Notes: generated by a model from the sequence alone, not told the origin. 64,000 bases of DNA from Hoeflea ulvae (GCF_026619435.1 NZ_JAOVZQ010000001.1:3231501-3295500); one strand, 5' to 3'; positions 10,496 through 20,555 are shown, counted from the stretch's first letter. Translations and numbers: made by a program.

Positions 10496-11506
10496 ATGCG
10501 TCCGAGAATCCTGATCAGCCTGATGGCTTTCATCCTGGCACTCGCGCCGCTGCCGGCCCGCGCCAACGAGGCCAACGAGATCAATCTCAGGCTGTTTGGC
10601 GAGAACGTGATCGAGGGCTGGGACGGCTGCCGGTTCGGCCTGTGGCAGCACAATCGCGACCCGGACGAGGATCGATATGCCTATGTGCTGTTTGCCCCGA
10701 TACCCGATGGCGAGGCCCTGCCGGCCTGGGTCAAGATCGGCGACGAGATCATCGAAGTGTCGCCGGTCGATATCGGTTCGGCCGACACCGGCTTGATCGA
10801 ACCGTTCCGGCTCTACCGCGATCTGGACAGCAAGCTCACTGTGATGCTGGAGATCTTCGAGCAGGCCCGCACCGATGCGGGAATTGCGATCTCCGACGCG
10901 CGGCTGACCTTCCTGCGCGACGACAAGTTTCCCTTCTCCATCCGCGTCAAGGGCCTCAACGGCTGTCCCGGAACCGCGAGCGCGTCCGGTGCGCAGGCGG
11001 ACAACCGGCTCAGCCTGGGCGCGTCCGTCGGCTTTGACAGCCTCGACAGCGTGCCTGCGCCGGTGCTGCGCGCAATCGCCACCGAAGCGCCCGAATGCGA
11101 GCCGGAAAACACCGCCGGTTTTTCCTCGGCCTATTCCATCTCCGACGAGATGACTTTGTGGGAAGTGCCTTGCAATCTCTACGCCAGCCATGGGTCGAGC
11201 GTGTTTGCGGTGAGCTGGACCTATCACCCCGACCACGCCACGGTCCTGCTGTTTCCCGGCCCACCCGGCCTCGACATTGCCGATTACGCCGGGCTGCTCA
11301 ATGCTGGTGTCGATCCGGCAACCGGCACAGTCACCTCCTATTCGCTGGAGCGCGGCGGCGATTGCGGCTCCTTCGACAAGTTCCAGCTCGTGGATGCCGA
11401 GGGTGAAACCGTGGAGTTCAGACTGGTCGAATTCCGCGAAAAGACGGTCTGCGATGGCATCGAGACCGATCCGGCGGATTTCCCGCTGGTCTATGACGGC
11501 CGCTGA
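10496..11506 (+). CDS. Exported protein with a DUF1176-like C-terminal part
   Basis: A 336-residue protein with a Sec signal peptide (residues 1-23, cleavage after ARA). The C-terminal half resembles DUF1176: TLWEVPCNLYASHGSSVF, then a repeat-like YSLERGGDCGSFDKFQLVDA and a final Cys-containing segment (EKTVCDGIETD). There are several paired Cys in the exported region, consistent with disulfides in the periplasm. Function is unknown. A strong ribosome binding site (GAGGAG) fixes the start. Confidence 0.65.
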   Translation: MRPRILISLMAFILALAPLPARANEANEINLRLFGENVIEGWDGCRFGLWQHNRDPDEDRYAYVLFAPIPDGEALPAWVKIGDEIIEVSPVDIGSADTGLIEPFRLYRDLDSKLTVMLEIFEQARTDAGIAISDARLTFLRDDKFPFSIRVKGLNGCPGTASASGAQADNRLSLGASVGFDSLDSVPAPVLRAIATEAPECEPENTAGFSSAYSISDEMTLWEVPCNLYASHGSSVFAVSWTYHPDHATVLLFPGPPGLDIADYAGLLNAGVDPATGTVTSYSLERGGDCGSFDKFQLVDAEGETVEFRLVEFREKTVCDGIETDPADFPLVYDGR

Positions 11507-11544
11507 TCTGGCTGGCCACCGGCTGCACATCCCGAAGCGTGGCT

Positions 11545-12567
11545 TCAGGCAAGGTTGCCCCGCCGCACCGCCATGGTCTGCGCTTTCAGCGCCAGGCGGC
11601 AGACCTGGAAGGTGTGGTTCTGGCTGCAGGCGGTTTCGGTCCGGTCGCGGATATCGGCCGCCAACTGGCTGAAATAGGGCAAGTCCGCGCTGCTGCAATC
11701 GATGTGCTCGCAGCGAGTCCTGTTGACCACGAACAGATGATCCGTCCCCTCGCGTCCGGCCACATCGACATATTTGCGCAACTCGATATTGCCCTCGGTG
11801 CCGAGGATGAACAGGCGCCCGTCGCCCCAGTTGGGCAGCGCGTCCGGCGTGTACCAGTCAAGCCGCACATAGCCTTGGGCGCGCGCATTGACCAGCGCCA
11901 TCTCGCCGAAATCCTCGAATTGCGGCTTGCCGGGATTGGCGAAATTGCCCACCGCCGCATGCACCACATCCGCCCCCTCACGCCCCGCGAAATGCAGGAA
12001 CTGGTCGATCTGGTGCGTGCCGATATCGCCCAGAATGCCGCCATAGCGCGCCGGCTCGAAAAACCAGTCCAGCCGGGTGGCGATGTTCAGCCGGTGCGGC
12101 GCCAGGCTCATGGTCTGCACCACCTCGCCGATAACGCCGGCCTGGACGAGTTCCGTGGCGACCGTTGTCGCCCGGACCTCGAACCGTTCGGAAAAATTGA
12201 TGGACCAGATCCGCCCGGTTTCCTTGACAGCGGTTTCGACAGCCTCCAGCTCCGCAAGCGTCAGGCAGCCCGGCTTGTCGACCATCACATCCTTGCCGCA
12301 TCGCATGGCTTTGATCGCCACCTCGGCCCGGTGTTCGGGCGCGCAGGCGATCAGCACCAGCCTTATGCTGTCGTCCTCGAGGATCCGGTCCAGCTCGGTT
12401 ATCCGCGGCGCATCGGGAAACCGTCTGCGAAATCCAGGCAAAGGCACCGGTTCGCCATCGGTCCAGTAGCCACACATCCGGGCCCCGGCTGCAATCATGC
12501 CTTCCGACATGCCATAGGCGTGCCGGTGATCAAGCCCCAGAACCGCGAAATCGAGCGTGCCGCTCAT
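11545..12567 (-). CDS. Gfo/Idh/MocA family oxidoreductase (downstream member of a pair)
   Basis: NAD(P)-dependent dehydrogenase of 340 residues. The N-terminal Rossmann part starts FAVLGLDHRHAYGM; the family lysine motif appears as MVDKPGC (usually EKP) and the second active-site motif as GGILGDIGTHQIDQFL. Substrates in this family are mostly sugars, inositols or their derivatives; none can be assigned here. The start at 12567 overlaps the stop of the upstream oxidoreductase by 4 nt (ATGA), which also decides the start. Confidence 0.85.
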   Translation of the reverse strand: MSGTLDFAVLGLDHRHAYGMSEGMIAAGARMCGYWTDGEPVPLPGFRRRFPDAPRITELDRILEDDSIRLVLIACAPEHRAEVAIKAMRCGKDVMVDKPGCLTLAELEAVETAVKETGRIWSINFSERFEVRATTVATELVQAGVIGEVVQTMSLAPHRLNIATRLDWFFEPARYGGILGDIGTHQIDQFLHFAGREGADVVHAAVGNFANPGKPQFEDFGEMALVNARAQGYVRLDWYTPDALPNWGDGRLFILGTEGNIELRKYVDVAGREGTDHLFVVNRTRCEHIDCSSADLPYFSQLAADIRDRTETACSQNHTFQVCRLALKAQTMAVRRGNLA

Positions 12568-13613
12568 GGCGCGTCCGCGATCGAAGCCACCGGCGCCACC
12601 GCGCCCTCCGCCGAGGACCTGATCATGGCATCGATCAGCGCATGAACCTTCAGCGCCTCGCGGCCGGTGATGCAGGGCGGCCGGTTGCTGCGGATTGCAG
12701 CGGCGAAATCGGCGATTAGCGCCTTGTGCCAGTCGCACGGAAACGCCATGTGATCGGCCCCGCCCCCGGTGCCCGACAGCTCTCCGGTCTCCTCGGTGCG
12801 GCCGTCGCGCCATGCGACCTGCAACCGCGCCGCGCCAAGCGTTGCCGTCCCCAGGGTGCCGTCCAGGGTGATCGTTTCCGACGCGCCCGGAAAGGTCGCG
12901 GTCGTCGCCACAATCGAGCCGACAGCGCCATTTTCAAAGCGGACGCCGGCCGTGGCGAAATCCTCGGTTTCCATATCGTGCAGCCGCGTCGTCGCGCACA
13001 GCGCCTGAACCGATCGGGCAGGCCCGGTCAGGCTCAGCATCAGGTCCAGCGTGTGGATGGCCTGGCTGATCAGCACGCCGCCGCCATCGCGCGCAAAGCT
13101 GCCGCGCCCGGGCTCGTCATAATAGGCTTGGTCGCGCCACCACGGCACCTCGACCCGCACCAGTCCGATCTCCCCCAGGGCCTTGTCGGCCACCAGGCTG
13201 GCCAGCCGCTGCGCTCCGGCGCGAAACCGGTGCTGGAACACGATGCCCAGCTTCACCCCGTGCCGTTCACAGCTTTCCACCAGTTGCAGCGCTGCCGCTG
13301 ATGTGCGCTCCACCGGCTTTTCCATCAGGATATGCTTGCCCGCCTGCGCCATCATCTCGACGATCTCGCGCCGCTGGTCGGGCGGAGTGGTGACAATCAC
13401 CGCCTCGACCTCCGGGCAGTCCGCAATCTCTTCGAGCGTGTCGAATATCCGGTGGCCATAGCGCTCGGCCACGGCCTCGGCCTTGGCACGGCTCCGGTTG
13501 TAGACGCCGGCGACCGTCACGCCACAGGCCGGATCGGTAAAGGCCTCGAGATGAGGCCGGGTTGCCATGCCAAGCCCGATCAGGACAAGGCGCACGGGTT
13601 CGATATCTTGCAC
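12564..13613 (-). CDS. Gfo/Idh/MocA family oxidoreductase (upstream member of a pair)
   Basis: A 349-residue NAD(P)-dependent dehydrogenase. Motifs: LVLIGLGMATRPHLEAF (nucleotide-binding), HILMEKPVERT (catalytic Lys in EKP), and GGGVLISQAIHTLDL (substrate-site His). The GTG start at 13613 follows GAGGAG by 9 nt; a longer frame from 13670 lacks support. It is translationally coupled to the second, diverged oxidoreductase, so the two may act in sequence or as partners. No transporter or kinase is next to them, so the substrate stays unknown. Confidence 0.85.
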   Translation of the reverse strand: MQDIEPVRLVLIGLGMATRPHLEAFTDPACGVTVAGVYNRSRAKAEAVAERYGHRIFDTLEEIADCPEVEAVIVTTPPDQRREIVEMMAQAGKHILMEKPVERTSAAALQLVESCERHGVKLGIVFQHRFRAGAQRLASLVADKALGEIGLVRVEVPWWRDQAYYDEPGRGSFARDGGGVLISQAIHTLDLMLSLTGPARSVQALCATTRLHDMETEDFATAGVRFENGAVGSIVATTATFPGASETITLDGTLGTATLGAARLQVAWRDGRTEETGELSGTGGGADHMAFPCDWHKALIADFAAAIRSNRPPCITGREALKVHALIDAMIRSSAEGAVAPVASIADAP

Positions 13614-13995
13614 GCGGTTTTTCTCCTCGTTTTGTTCCGGCGGGCCCGGTTCCCGAGCCGCCCTCCTCACACCGATGCTGTCTGCAAATGTAGCCGCCTT
13701 GCCTGTATCCCGATAGTGCAGCCATCACAAAACCGGCCTGTAAGGTGGTCTTGGCGAAGCGGAACAAGGCCGTCTCGGCGTGGTCAAAATCAAGTGATTG
13801 CCATGGCTGTTGCAAGGCTTGCCCGATGGCCGGGCCGCGGCTATGAACAGTGTCGGCACCGGTCACGACGGCCAGCCTTCTGAGTCCCAGTCCGCATCGG
13901 CTTCCGGCAGTCTTGCCCCGCGAAGGGTGCCTGGGTTCAGCTTTGCAATGAACAGATGCCGATACGCATCCGGTTCCGATAGGATGAACCTTCTC
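13614..13995. other. Divergent intergenic region without a recognised gene
   Basis: This 380-base stretch separates the Gfo/Idh pair (minus) from the MFS exporter (plus) and should hold both promoters. It contains the GAGGAG ribosome binding site of the oxidoreductase at its left edge. An open frame continuous with the exporter extends back to 13798, but its predicted residues look random. I see no hairpin or convincing promoter. Confidence 0.5.
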
Positions 13996-15243
13996 ATGAG
14001 CGGACCAACAGCTGCCACCGCAAGCCCACCTGCGACCATCGGGAGCATCAGCCGGCCGCATTTCATCGCCATCATCGCCTCGATGATGGCGCTCAATGCG
14101 GTCGCGATCGACATCATGCTGGCGGCCTTTCCCAATATCGGCGCCAGCTACGGCATCACCGATCCCAACCGCATCCAGTTTGTGCTGTTGTCCTATATTA
14201 TCGGTTTCGGCCTGGCGCAGCTGTTCTTCGGGCCGATCTCCGACCGCTATGGCAGGCGCGCGCCGCTGTTTGCCGGAATAGCTCTTTACGCCACCTGCGC
14301 CGTTGCCGGAGCTTTCGCGCCGAGCTTCGAGTTCCTGCTGGTTGCCCGCTTCCTGCAGGGCATTGGCGCCGCCGCCACCCGAGTCATCGCCATCTCGGTG
14401 GTGCGCGACACCCATTCCGGCCGGGGCATGGCCTCGACCATGTCGCTGGTGATGATGGTGTTCATGGTGGTGCCGGTCTTCGCCCCGATGATCGGCCAGG
14501 TGATGATCCTGTTTGGCGACTGGCACCTCATCTTCCTGTTCATGGCGCTGGTGTCGCTGCTGGTCGGCGGCTGGGCCATGCAGCGTCTGCCCGAGACCCT
14601 GAAAGAGGAAAACCGCAGGCCGCTGACCGCCAGGAGCATCGGCCAGGCCTTTGCCATCGTCCTGTCCAACCGCGTTTCGCTGTTCTACACTTTGGCGACC
14701 AGCTTCTTTTTCGGCTCGCTGTTCGGCTTTCTGAATGTGGCGCAGCCGATCTATGTCGAGATCTACCAGCTCGGGACCTATTTCCCCCTGGCCTTTGCCG
14801 CCGTTGCCATCATCATGGCGGGCTCGGCCTTTCTCAACTCGCGCCTGGTCGGGCGTTTCGGCCAGCGGCGGCTCTCCCATGGCGCCCTGATCGGCTATTT
14901 CGGCTTTGCGGCGCTGCTCGCGGGACTGGCGGCCATGGGGCCTGTGCCGTTCTGGCTGTTTTACGGCATCTCGATCCTGATGATGCCGCTGTTCGGCTTT
15001 GTCGGCTCCAACTTCAATTCCATCGCCATGGAACCGCTCGGCGCCATCGCCGGCACCGCGTCCTCGACACTGGGTTTTGCCCAGACCGTTCTGGGCGGCA
15101 TCGTCGGCGCGCTGATCGGCCAGGCCTATGACGGCACGGTGTTCCCGCTCGCCGCAGGCTATGCCGCGGTCTCGGCCCTGTCGCTGCTGATGGTTCTGAT
15201 TGCCGAAAAAGGCCGCCTGTTCGGCGTCGGCATGCCGGACTGA
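13996..15243 (+). CDS. MFS multidrug exporter, Bcr/CflA type
   Basis: Major facilitator of about 415 residues with 12 predicted membrane segments. The loop 2-3 signature is present as GPISDRYGRRAPL and the antiporter motif C region as FLQGIGAAATRVIAISVVRD, both typical of the Bcr/CflA drug exporters, with a late GTASSTLGFAQTVLGG segment. It likely expels drugs or metabolites by proton antiport. I place the start at 13996 (AGGA 11 nt upstream); an ATG at 13984 is also possible. No regulator is adjacent. Confidence 0.85.
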   Translation: MSGPTAATASPPATIGSISRPHFIAIIASMMALNAVAIDIMLAAFPNIGASYGITDPNRIQFVLLSYIIGFGLAQLFFGPISDRYGRRAPLFAGIALYATCAVAGAFAPSFEFLLVARFLQGIGAAATRVIAISVVRDTHSGRGMASTMSLVMMVFMVVPVFAPMIGQVMILFGDWHLIFLFMALVSLLVGGWAMQRLPETLKEENRRPLTARSIGQAFAIVLSNRVSLFYTLATSFFFGSLFGFLNVAQPIYVEIYQLGTYFPLAFAAVAIIMAGSAFLNSRLVGRFGQRRLSHGALIGYFGFAALLAGLAAMGPVPFWLFYGISILMMPLFGFVGSNFNSIAMEPLGAIAGTASSTLGFAQTVLGGIVGALIGQAYDGTVFPLAAGYAAVSALSLLMVLIAEKGRLFGVGMPD

Positions 15244-15259
15244 GGGTTGCCCGTCAGCC

Positions 15260-16096
15260 TCAGGCGCGCCACAGCGCCTCGCGCACCATGTTCCAGCTGT
15301 CGGGATCGGTGGCCGCCAGTACGCCGCCGCCAAGATGCTCGGGGAGATAGCGGCTGCCGTCGAGGCGGCGGACATGGCCGCCGGCCTCCTCGGTGAGCAG
15401 CGTCCCGGCAAGATGGTCCCAGGGCATCAGCTTGTGATAGAGCACGAAATGGATATGTCCGCTGCAAACCAGCCGGTACTCCTGCGCCGCACAGCGATAG
15501 GCCACGCTGCCCAGGCACTGGCCCTGATTGCGCGCCACCATGCTGCGTTCCGGTTCCGGCATCAACTGCCACGAGGCAGAGCCGATCATCCGGTTGACCG
15601 CGCCGGCCGGCTCGGCCACCCTGAGCGCGCTCTCGCGTCCGTCGAGCCGTCGCAGGATCGCGCCGCCGCCCTTTTCCGCCATGATCCAGTCTTGGCCGAC
15701 CGGATCATGAATGATCCCGGCAATGGTCTCGCCGTCCTTGACCACCGATAGCATCACCCCGAAGGCGGCCACACCTGAGGCAAAATTGAAGGTGCCGTCG
15801 ATCGGGTCGATGACGAAGGCCAGCCGGTCTGTCCTGCTCCAGCCGTCGAGCAATCCCGGATTGTCGGCCACGGCTTCCTCGCCGATGACGATCGACTCGG
15901 GAAAACGCTCCAGCAGGGCTTTCGTGATCATCCGTTCGGCATTCACATCCGCTTCGGTCACCAGGTCGGCGGCGGATGTCTTCTGCTGCACATCGCCATC
16001 CCCCAGATTGCGGAACCGCGGCATGATTTCCTCGACACCTGCATCCATCAGCAGCGCCGCCAGCCAGTCCATATCCGCCGGGTCAAGTGTGGTCAT
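15260..16096 (-). CDS. Inositol monophosphatase family phosphatase
   Basis: Mg-dependent phosphatase of 278 residues. The metal-site motifs are GEEAV (Glu), DPIDGTFNF (the Asp-Pro-Ile-Asp-Gly-Thr signature) and a late [16 protein letters not shown]. Members act on inositol phosphates, histidinol phosphate or PAP; the true substrate cannot be decided from sequence alone. It overlaps the ttcA stop by 4 nt and is the last gene of the glsA-ttcA operon. The exporter gene converges on it with a 16-nt gap. Confidence 0.85.
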   Translation of the reverse strand: MTTLDPADMDWLAALLMDAGVEEIMPRFRNLGDGDVQQKTSAADLVTEADVNAERMITKALLERFPESIVIGEEAVADNPGLLDGWSRTDRLAFVIDPIDGTFNFASGVAAFGVMLSVVKDGETIAGIIHDPVGQDWIMAEKGGGAILRRLDGRESALRVAEPAGAVNRMIGSASWQLMPEPERSMVARNQGQCLGSVAYRCAAQEYRLVCSGHIHFVLYHKLMPWDHLAGTLLTEEAGGHVRRLDGSRYLPEHLGGGVLAATDPDSWNMVREALWRA

Positions 16097-17019
16097 GTCT
16101 CTGCCTTTCCCGGAACTGCCGCAAGTGAAGCGAAATCAAACAGCGACCGGTCGAGAAGATGCGAAGGCCGTGTATTGGCCAGCGCCCGGATCATCGAATC
16201 CTTGCGCCCGGGCATGCGGCGTTCGATATCGCCGATCATGTCCTTCATGGCGTTGCGCTGCAGCCCGTCCTGCGAGCCGCAGAGATCGCACGGGATGATC
16301 GGGAATTTCAGCGCTTCGGCAAAGCGCGTGAGATCCTCTTCGGCGCAATAGGCCATCGGCCTGAGCAGCATCACGTCGCCATCATCATTGAGCAGTTTCG
16401 GCGGCATCGCCGCCAGCCGCCCGCCGTGAAAGAAATTGAGAAAGAAGGTCTCCAGAATGTCGTCGCGGTGATGGCCCAGCACCAGCGCCTCGCAGCCCTC
16501 TTCCCGCGCGATGCGGTAGAGATTGCCGCGCCTGAGCCGAGAACACAGCGCGCAATAGGTAGCACCCTCGGGCACTTTTGACGTCACCACCGAATAGGTG
16601 TCGCGATATTCGATCCGGTGCGGCACCTTATGCGCCGTGAGATAATCCGGCAGGATGTGCTTGGGAAAATTCGGCTGGCCCTGGTCGAGATTGCAGGCAA
16701 TCAGGTCGACCGGCAGCATGCCGCGCCATTGCAGATCCATCAGCAATGCCAGCAGACCGTAGGAATCCTTGCCGCCCGACAGCGCCACCAGCCAGCGCGG
16801 ACGCGGCGAACCCGCGCTGTCCGCCGCGACCATGGCAAAATCCTCGATCGCCTGGCGCACATTGCGGATCAGCCGCTTGCGCAGCTTGTTGAACGACACG
16901 CTCGAGGGCGCCTCGGTATAAAGCGACGGTCCGGACCCTGCCACCAGGTCAGGCATCACCTCCGGCGTCAGCTCCGCTGCCAGGTCCGGCATGTCCACAG
17001 TGTCGATGATTTCGCTCAT
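16093..17019 (-). CDS. ttcA: tRNA 2-thiocytidine biosynthesis protein TtcA
   Basis: A 308-residue ATP-dependent tRNA thiolase that makes 2-thiocytidine at position 32. The PP-loop is [13 protein letters not shown], and the two Cys motifs [11 protein letters not shown] and CDLCGSQ supply the [4Fe-4S] ligands. [14 protein letters not shown] is the second nucleotide-site motif. The start at 17019 ([13 protein letters not shown]) is preferred over longer frames running into glsA. It lies 31 nt after glsA. Confidence 0.92.
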   Translation of the reverse strand: MSEIIDTVDMPDLAAELTPEVMPDLVAGSGPSLYTEAPSSVSFNKLRKRLIRNVRQAIEDFAMVAADSAGSPRPRWLVALSGGKDSYGLLALLMDLQWRGMLPVDLIACNLDQGQPNFPKHILPDYLTAHKVPHRIEYRDTYSVVTSKVPEGATYCALCSRLRRGNLYRIAREEGCEALVLGHHRDDILETFFLNFFHGGRLAAMPPKLLNDDGDVMLLRPMAYCAEEDLTRFAEALKFPIIPCDLCGSQDGLQRNAMKDMIGDIERRMPGRKDSMIRALANTRPSHLLDRSLFDFASLAAVPGKAET

Positions 17020-17050
17020 GGCAACGGGATGATGGCTTTGGCCGGTCCAG

Positions 17051-17980
17051 TCAAGCCCCGAACACAGACCATTCCATCCGCCTGGCCAATTGTTCGAGTG
17101 CCGCCGTGCCGAGTTTGGAGTTGCCGACCCGGTCGAGACCCGGCGACCAGACCGCGATCGAGGCCTTGCCCGGCGCAATCGCCAGAATGCCGCCACCGAC
17201 ACCGCTCTTGCCGGGAAGGCCGACGCGGAAGGCGAATTCGCCCGATCCGTCGTAATGGCCGCACATCAGCATGATGGCGTTGATGCGCCGCGCCCGCTGT
17301 TCCGACACGACCTGCGCGCCGGTCACCGGATCACGCCCCTGGCACGCCAGGAACAACCCGGCCCGGGCCAGTTGCCGGCAGTTCATGACGATGGCGCATT
17401 GATGGAAATAGACGCCGAGAACGTGATCCACCGGATGATCGATATTGCCGAAGGAGCGCATGAAATGCGCCAGCGAGGCATTGCGGTCGCCATGGGCGGT
17501 TTCCGAGCGCGCCACCTGCTCGTCGATCAGGATCGAATCATCATCGGCCAGGTGACGGATGAACTGGATGATCTCGCCGATTGCTTCCTTGGGCTGGTGT
17601 CCGGCCATGATCAGATCGACAACCGCAATGGCGCCGGCATTGATGAACGGATTGCGCGGCCGTCCCTTTTCCTGCTCAAGCTGGACGATCGAGTTGAACG
17701 GGTTGCCCGACGGCTCGCGCCCGACGCTGCTCCAGACAGAATCGCCAAGCTTGCCCAGCGCCAACGCGAGGGTGAACACCTTCGACACGCTCTGGATCGA
17801 AAACCCGGTGCCGGCGTCACCCGACGACAGCACGCGTCCATCCGGCAGCGCCACGGAGATGGCGAATTGCGCGGCATCGACCTTGGCGAGCTCGGGAATG
17901 TAATGCGCCACCATCCCCCGATCGGCCTCCTCGGCCATTTCGGCGGCGATGGCGTCAAGAACATCCTGCAAATCGGTCAT
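17051..17980 (-). CDS. glsA: Glutaminase A
   Basis: Serine-dependent beta-lactamase-fold glutaminase (309 residues) that converts glutamine to glutamate and ammonia. The Ser-x-x-Lys site is [14 protein letters not shown], followed by [27 protein letters not shown] and the late [11 protein letters not shown] loop. The length matches the family. It begins the glsA-ttcA-phosphatase operon and is separated from rpsD by a terminator. Confidence 0.95.
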   Translation of the reverse strand: MTDLQDVLDAIAAEMAEEADRGMVAHYIPELAKVDAAQFAISVALPDGRVLSSGDAGTGFSIQSVSKVFTLALALGKLGDSVWSSVGREPSGNPFNSIVQLEQEKGRPRNPFINAGAIAVVDLIMAGHQPKEAIGEIIQFIRHLADDDSILIDEQVARSETAHGDRNASLAHFMRSFGNIDHPVDHVLGVYFHQCAIVMNCRQLARAGLFLACQGRDPVTGAQVVSEQRARRINAIMLMCGHYDGSGEFAFRVGLPGKSGVGGGILAIAPGKASIAVWSPGLDRVGNSKLGTAALEQLARRMEWSVFGA

Positions 17981-18021
17981 TGTCTGTCTCCGGGCGCAAG
18001 GTCAGCGGTAAACGGCGGATA

Positions 18022-18048
18022 CAAAAAGGCCGCCCCGAAGGGCGGCCT
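18022..18048 (-). terminator. Rho-independent terminator of rpsD
   Basis: Perfect 9-bp stem (AGGCCGCCC / GGGCGGCCT) with a 4-nt loop, followed on the minus strand by TTTTTGT. It lies 27 nt beyond the rpsD stop and separates rpsD from glsA. Confidence 0.9.
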
Positions 18049-18074
18049 GATCTGACGTGATCCACAAAAAGGGA

Positions 18075-18692
18075 TCAGCGTGAATAGAATTCGACGACCA
18101 GGTTCGGTTCCATCACGACAGCGTAAGGAACATCGCTCAGGCTCGGCACGCGCACGAAGGTTGCGCTCATCTTGTGATGATCAACTTCGATATATTCCGG
18201 AACGTCGCGCTCGGACAGCTGCGTCGCTTCGATGACGAAGGCGAGCTGCTTGGACTTTTCCTTGACCGCAACGACATCGCCCGGCTTGCAACGGTACGAA
18301 CCGATGTTGACGCGCTTGCCATTGACCGTGACGTGGCCGTGATTGACGAACTGACGTGCTGCAAAGATCGTTGCAACGAACTTGGCGCGGTAGACGACGG
18401 CGTCGAGACGCTGCTCAAGCAGGCCGATCAGGTTTTCAGGCGTATCGCCCTTCATCCGGTTGGCTTCGTCGTAGATCTTGCGGAACTGCTTTTCCGACAC
18501 ATCGCCGTAATAGCCCTTCAGCTTCTGCTTGGCGCGCAGCTGAATGCCGAAATCGGAGAGCTTGCTCTTGCGGCGCTGTCCGTGCTGGCCGGGGCCGTAT
18601 TCACGACGGTTCACCGGGGACTTCGGACGACCCCAGATATTCTCGCCCATACGGCGATCTAGTTTGTATTTTGACGATTCGCGCTTGCTCAT
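18075..18692 (-). CDS. rpsD: 30S ribosomal protein S4
   Basis: Primary 16S rRNA-binding protein of 205 residues and, in many bacteria, an autogenous translational repressor. It starts [21 protein letters not shown] and has the S4 RNA-binding domain ([35 protein letters not shown]). The start at 18692 is preceded by AAAGGAAA at good distance; a longer open frame back to 18818 covers the leader. The 5' leader (18693-18860) has two stable hairpins, described separately. Confidence 0.97.
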   Translation of the reverse strand: MSKRESSKYKLDRRMGENIWGRPKSPVNRREYGPGQHGQRRKSKLSDFGIQLRAKQKLKGYYGDVSEKQFRKIYDEANRMKGDTPENLIGLLEQRLDAVVYRAKFVATIFAARQFVNHGHVTVNGKRVNIGSYRCKPGDVVAVKEKSKQLAFVIEATQLSERDVPEYIEVDHHKMSATFVRVPSLSDVPYAVVMEPNLVVEFYSR

Positions 18693-18783
18693 CGCATTTC
18701 CTTTCAAACGGTTGCACCAGCTTGTACTCAAACTGGTTGAAGGAAACGCGCCCTCCTCTGGCCCCTGTTTTTGAGACCTGACA

Positions 18784-18856
18784 GGACGGTCGACGCACGC
18801 TTTGTGCAAACCGTCCACGGGACACGTAAGAAAACGCGAGGGAATGAACCCTCGCG
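18784..18856 (-). promoter_or_regulatory. Structured 5' leader of rpsD (two hairpins)
   Basis: In the minus-strand direction the first element is a perfect 8-bp stem CGCGAGGG / CCCTCGCG (18856-18835) with a 6-nt loop, followed by TTTTCTT, the form of an intrinsic terminator. The second (18816-18784) has a 7-bp outer stem GGACGGT / ACCGTCC and an inner GCAC / GTGC stem. Both lie between the likely promoter and the start codon, about 90-165 nt upstream of it. S4 commonly represses its own mRNA through leader structure, so autoregulation or attenuation is plausible but not shown. Confidence 0.55.
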
Positions 18857-18865
18857 CCAGCGGTG

Positions 18866-18894
18866 TCTCTAAGGGGGAATCACGGCGAAGTCAA
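18866..18894 (-). promoter_or_regulatory. Probable housekeeping promoter of rpsD
   Basis: On the minus strand TTGACT (18894-18889) is followed after 17 nt by TAGAGA (18871-18866), a good sigma-70-type arrangement for this group. Transcription would begin near 18860, just before the first leader hairpin. Confidence 0.5.
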
Positions 18895-19010
18895 TCGCTG
18901 GGGCCGCAAAGCGTGGGACAATCCGGCGCAGACGAGGCTTGCGATATTTCCGCCAGCCTCAAGGAGCGCTATAGCATGACCACCCCGCACACAGGAACAG
19001 GACACACAAT

Positions 19011-20243
19011 ATGACAGACACCGTTTTAGACCGCCTGCTCCGCTACGTCGTCATCGATACCCAGTCGGACCCGGATTCCCGCGCGCAGCCTTCGACAGAG
19101 AAGCAGAAGGATCTCGGCCGGGTGCTGGTCGCCGAGCTGCAGGAGCTGGGCCTGAGCGATGCGCATATGGATGAGCACGGCAATATCTATGCGACGCTGC
19201 CGTCCAACACCGGCAAGGACGTGCCGGTGATCTGCTTCTGCTCCCACATGGACACCGCGCCGGATTTCACCGGCACCAATGTCAAGCCGAACCTGGTGCG
19301 GAACTACCAGGGCGGCGACATCCAGCTCACCGGCGACGTGAGCCGCATCATCAGGGTCAGCGAGCACCCCGATCTCACCCACCAGATCGGCCATGACATC
19401 GTCACCACCGACGGCACCACGCTGCTCGGCGCCGATGACAAGGCCGGCATCGCCGAAATCATGACCGCCACCGCCACGCTTCTGGCCAATCCAGAGATCC
19501 GCCACGGCACGATAAAAATCCTCTTCACCACCGACGAGGAAATCGGCCGAGGCGCCGACAAGGTCGACATCGAAAAACTCGGCGCCGCCTTCGCCTACAC
19601 CATGGATGGCGGCCGCATTGGCGAGATCGACAACGAGACCTTTTCCGCCGACGGCGTCGAGATCGACATCACCGGCGTCGCCCAGCACCCGGGCACATCC
19701 AAGGGCGTGATGGAAAACGCCATCAAGATCGCCGGCGACATCATCGCCCGCCTGCCCGGGGAGATTGCGCCGGAAACCACCGACGGCCGCCAGGGGTTTA
19801 TCCATCCCACCGATGTCAGCGGTTCGATGGACAGGGCCAGTCTGAAATTCATCATCCGTGATTTCGTCAATGAGGGCCTCACCGAAAAGGAAGCCCTGCT
19901 CAGGCAGATTGCTGATGGGGTCATGGCCGGTTATCCGGGCTCGACCATGCGCTTCACCGTCACCGAACAGTACCGCAACATGAAGGAAGTGCTCGACCGC
20001 AACCCCGAGATCGTCGGCAATCTCACCGAAGCCGTCCGCCGCGCAGGCCTTGAACCGGTCACCAGTTCGATCCGCGGCGGCACCGACGGCTCCCGCCTCT
20101 CCTTCATGGGCCTGCCCTGCCCCAACATCTATACCGGCGGCCATTCCTATCACTCGCCGCTGGAATGGATCAGCGTTCAGGACATGGAGAAGTCAGTGGA
20201 AACCATCGTCGAACTGGTCAAGGTCTGGGAAGAGCGGGCCTAG
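19011..20243 (+). CDS. pepT: Peptidase T (tripeptide aminopeptidase)
   Basis: Zinc-dependent aminopeptidase of the M20 family, 410 residues, that removes the N-terminal residue of tripeptides in the cytoplasm. The first metal site is FCSHMDTAPD (His and the Asp two residues on), the bridging Asp is in GADDKAGIAE and the catalytic Glu pair in FTTDEEIGRGAD; the last His ligand is in YTGGHSYHSPLEW. The length fits the family. It is monocistronic and divergent from rpsD. Confidence 0.95.
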   Translation: MTDTVLDRLLRYVVIDTQSDPDSRAQPSTEKQKDLGRVLVAELQELGLSDAHMDEHGNIYATLPSNTGKDVPVICFCSHMDTAPDFTGTNVKPNLVRNYQGGDIQLTGDVSRIIRVSEHPDLTHQIGHDIVTTDGTTLLGADDKAGIAEIMTATATLLANPEIRHGTIKILFTTDEEIGRGADKVDIEKLGAAFAYTMDGGRIGEIDNETFSADGVEIDITGVAQHPGTSKGVMENAIKIAGDIIARLPGEIAPETTDGRQGFIHPTDVSGSMDRASLKFIIRDFVNEGLTEKEALLRQIADGVMAGYPGSTMRFTVTEQYRNMKEVLDRNPEIVGNLTEAVRRAGLEPVTSSIRGGTDGSRLSFMGLPCPNIYTGGHSYHSPLEWISVQDMEKSVETIVELVKVWEERA

Positions 20244-20555
20244 CCCGACCGCCAGGCAACAGCTTGCACCCCCTGTTGTCGAAGTCGCGGCCCTCGATCC
20301 GCGACCTCGCCTGCCCTGCTTGCGTCCCGTCCGGTCGGCACCTTCGACGCGGTAAAGCAGTGGCGATTACTGCGCCTGCAGACGGTCCTGCATCAAAACA
20401 TCATATCTGTTAGATGTGTCCCAAATTCCGCAACTGTTTTTTTAACCTTAAGTCATACAATTGGCCCCGGGAAAATCATTTCTGGATCCATCAGACCGCT
20501 TTCAACACCCATGGATCGATGATGGCCTCGAAAATGCCGACAGGGGGAGCCGACC
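20244..20555. other. Intergenic region upstream of the TadG-like gene
   Basis: About 310 bases without a supported gene. The segment around 20395-20465 is markedly A+T-rich compared with its surroundings (runs of T, TTAACCTTAAG), as expected for a promoter of the following gene. I cannot fix the -35 and -10 boxes. No terminator-like hairpin for pepT is evident. Confidence 0.5.

Noticed and set aside
13267..15411. 714-codon open frame opposite the MFS exporter
   Set aside because: His/Gln/Arg-rich shadow; the plus-strand exporter has clear family motifs.
20440..20460. TTAACCTTAAG considered as a CtrA site
   Set aside because: The two TTAA half-sites are only 3 nt apart instead of 7, so it does not fit the consensus.
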